A stretch of DNA of 5,523 bases, from contig JASHRK010000057.1 in the NCBI GenBank assembly GCA_030037405.1, forward strand, positions 1-5,523, written 5' to 3'. The DNA is from Acidimicrobiales bacterium (GTDB lineage: Bacteria; Actinomycetota; Acidimicrobiia; Acidimicrobiales; Bog-793). Position 1 is the first letter of the stretch. Every line of letters starts with the position of its first letter. Positions 4,832 through 5,523 of the stretch are shown here, one piece after another. Both the position numbers and the translations under genes were made by a program. A model generated the notes under the pieces. The model was not told the DNA's origin and searched no databases. It worked only from the letters and a program-made list of their open reading frames with translations.

Positions 4832-5523
4832 CGTGCCGCCGTCGACTCCGACGACCTGGCCGGTGACATAGGAGGCGTCGTCGCAGGCAAGGAAGGCGAT
4901 CACTGCCGCCACCTCTTCGGCGCTGGCGAAGCGGGCAAGGGGGATGCGCTCTCGCAACCGGCGGAGGATCTCGTCGGGCACCTTCTCGATCATCGGCGTC
5001 TCGACCATCCCGGGAGCCACGGCGTTGCAGCGGATCCCGTGCGATGCCTGCTCGAGGGCCACGGTCCTGGTGAGCGCCACGATCCCCGCCTTCGCCGCCG
5101 CGTAGTTCGCCTGGCCGAAGGAGCCGTGGCGCGACTCGGAGGACACGTTGACTATCGCCCCGCCCGAGTTCGCCCCGCCCGAGTTCGCCCGGCCGGCTCC
5201 GGTCATGGCCGGGATCATGATCTGGCAGCCGAGAAACGTCCCCCGGAGATGGACGTCGATCACCTCTTGCCACTCCCCGTCGGTCATCTTGAGCAGCGAC
5301 CGGTCACGCGTGATGCCGGCGTTGTTGACGAGAACGTCGAGTCCACCGCAAGCATCGGTGATGCGCTCCATCAATGCCGTGACGGAATCGTACTTACTGA
5401 CATCGGCCTCGAAGACGTGGACCAGGACGCCGTGGCGACGCAGCCGTTCGGCAGTCTCGTCGGCGTCGCGGCGATTGTGGCCGTCCGGGTCGGCGAAGTA
5501 GTTGACGATGCAGGCGGCGCCGG
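4826..5523 (-). CDS. FabG-like short-chain dehydrogenase/reductase (5' end beyond window)
   Basis: The frame is open to the right edge, giving 231 residues. The first 20-25 residues, which should carry the TGxxxGIG cofactor motif, are missing. Visible classical-SDR features, numbered from the first whole codon, are NNAG (66-69), an active-site Ser at 127 or 128, YAAAK (Tyr140, Lys144), the NAVAPG turn (166-171) and the C-terminal GQVVGVDGG (221-229). It should reduce or oxidise a keto/hydroxy group with NAD(P)H, most like 3-oxoacyl-ACP or acetoacetyl-CoA reductases. An internal TTG-ATG (5369-5374) looks like a start but lies in the middle of the Rossmann fold, so it is not the real one. The loop before the strand carrying the active-site Ser holds a 15-bp in-frame duplication. 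The next gene, a MaoC protein, begins 29 nt later; reductase plus hot-dog dehydratase is a common pairing in acyl-chain metabolism. Confidence 0.94.
   Translation of the reverse strand, partial: GAACIVNYFADPDGHNRRDADETAERLRRHGVLVHVFEADVSKYDSVTALMERITDACGGLDVLVNNAGITRDRSLLKMTDGEWQEVIDVHLRGTFLGCQIMIPAMTGAGRANSGGANSGGAIVNVSSESRHGSFGQANYAAAKAGIVALTRTVALEQASHGIRCNAVAPGMVETPMIEKVPDEILRRLRERIPLARFASAEEVAAVIAFLACDDASYVTGQVVGVDGGTT
5161..5190. repeat. 15-bp perfect tandem duplication inside the SDR gene
   Basis: The plus-strand unit CGCCCGAGTTCGCCC occurs twice back to back, and a further CGCCC precedes it at 5156-5160. In the minus-strand frame it doubles five residues (ANSGG ANSGG, about 112-121 of the visible protein), lengthening a surface loop without breaking the fold. 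Confidence 0.92.

Noticed and set aside
4326..5273. Long minus-strand frame joining the MaoC protein to sequence upstream (315 codons)
   Set aside because: The upstream part is an Arg/Gly-rich shadow of the SDR gene. The MaoC domain begins at the ATG at 4794-4796, which has a good ribosome site.
5369..5374. TTG-ATG as start of the SDR
   Set aside because: The same frame continues upstream with recognisable SDR sequence (CIVNYFADPD and FEADVS) up to the window edge, so the real start is outside.

Overview
The window is a GC-rich stretch with every recognisable gene on the minus strand. The gene families point to an actinobacterium: an F420-dependent luciferase-like oxidoreductase of the Rv3520c type, a HadA-like MaoC fold protein and a Tat-exported lipoprotein. 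I cannot place it more finely by eye; an Acidimicrobiia-like or other environmental actinobacterium would fit. There are no RNA genes, insertion sequences, CRISPR arrays or prophage genes.

Reading in the direction of transcription (right to left): a FabG-like short-chain dehydrogenase whose N-terminus lies off the right edge (4826-5523); a 156-residue MaoC/hot-dog protein (4326-4796); a family 5 (peptide/nickel type) ABC solute-binding lipoprotein (2660-4273); an F420-dependent LLM oxidoreductase (1569-2606); a two-helix potassium channel with a cytoplasmic RCK module (438-1442); and the N-terminal third of a class I SAM-dependent methyltransferase running off the left edge (1-362). Gaps are 29, 52, 53, 126 and 75 nt. 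The first four genes could be one transcript. The 126-nt gap before the channel holds a perfect 20-bp tandem duplication and a perfect 8-bp inverted repeat, and is the most likely transcript boundary.

The SDR, MaoC and LLM genes together suggest acyl-CoA or steroid/terpenoid-like lipid metabolism. The solute-binding protein may deliver a substrate to that pathway, but no permease or ATPase genes are in view, so this is inference. The channel and methyltransferase look like a separate, housekeeping-type pair.

The observation most worth following is inside the channel gene. An eight-base perfect Shine-Dalgarno sequence lies just after the second transmembrane helix, correctly spaced for an in-frame ATG at codon 106. 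This is essentially the position (Met107) at which the archaeal channel MthK starts its free RCK subunit. The ligands of the MthK calcium site appear to be absent here, so any gating signal would be different. A second useful result is the methyltransferase fragment at the left edge, easily missed because it has no stop codon inside the window.
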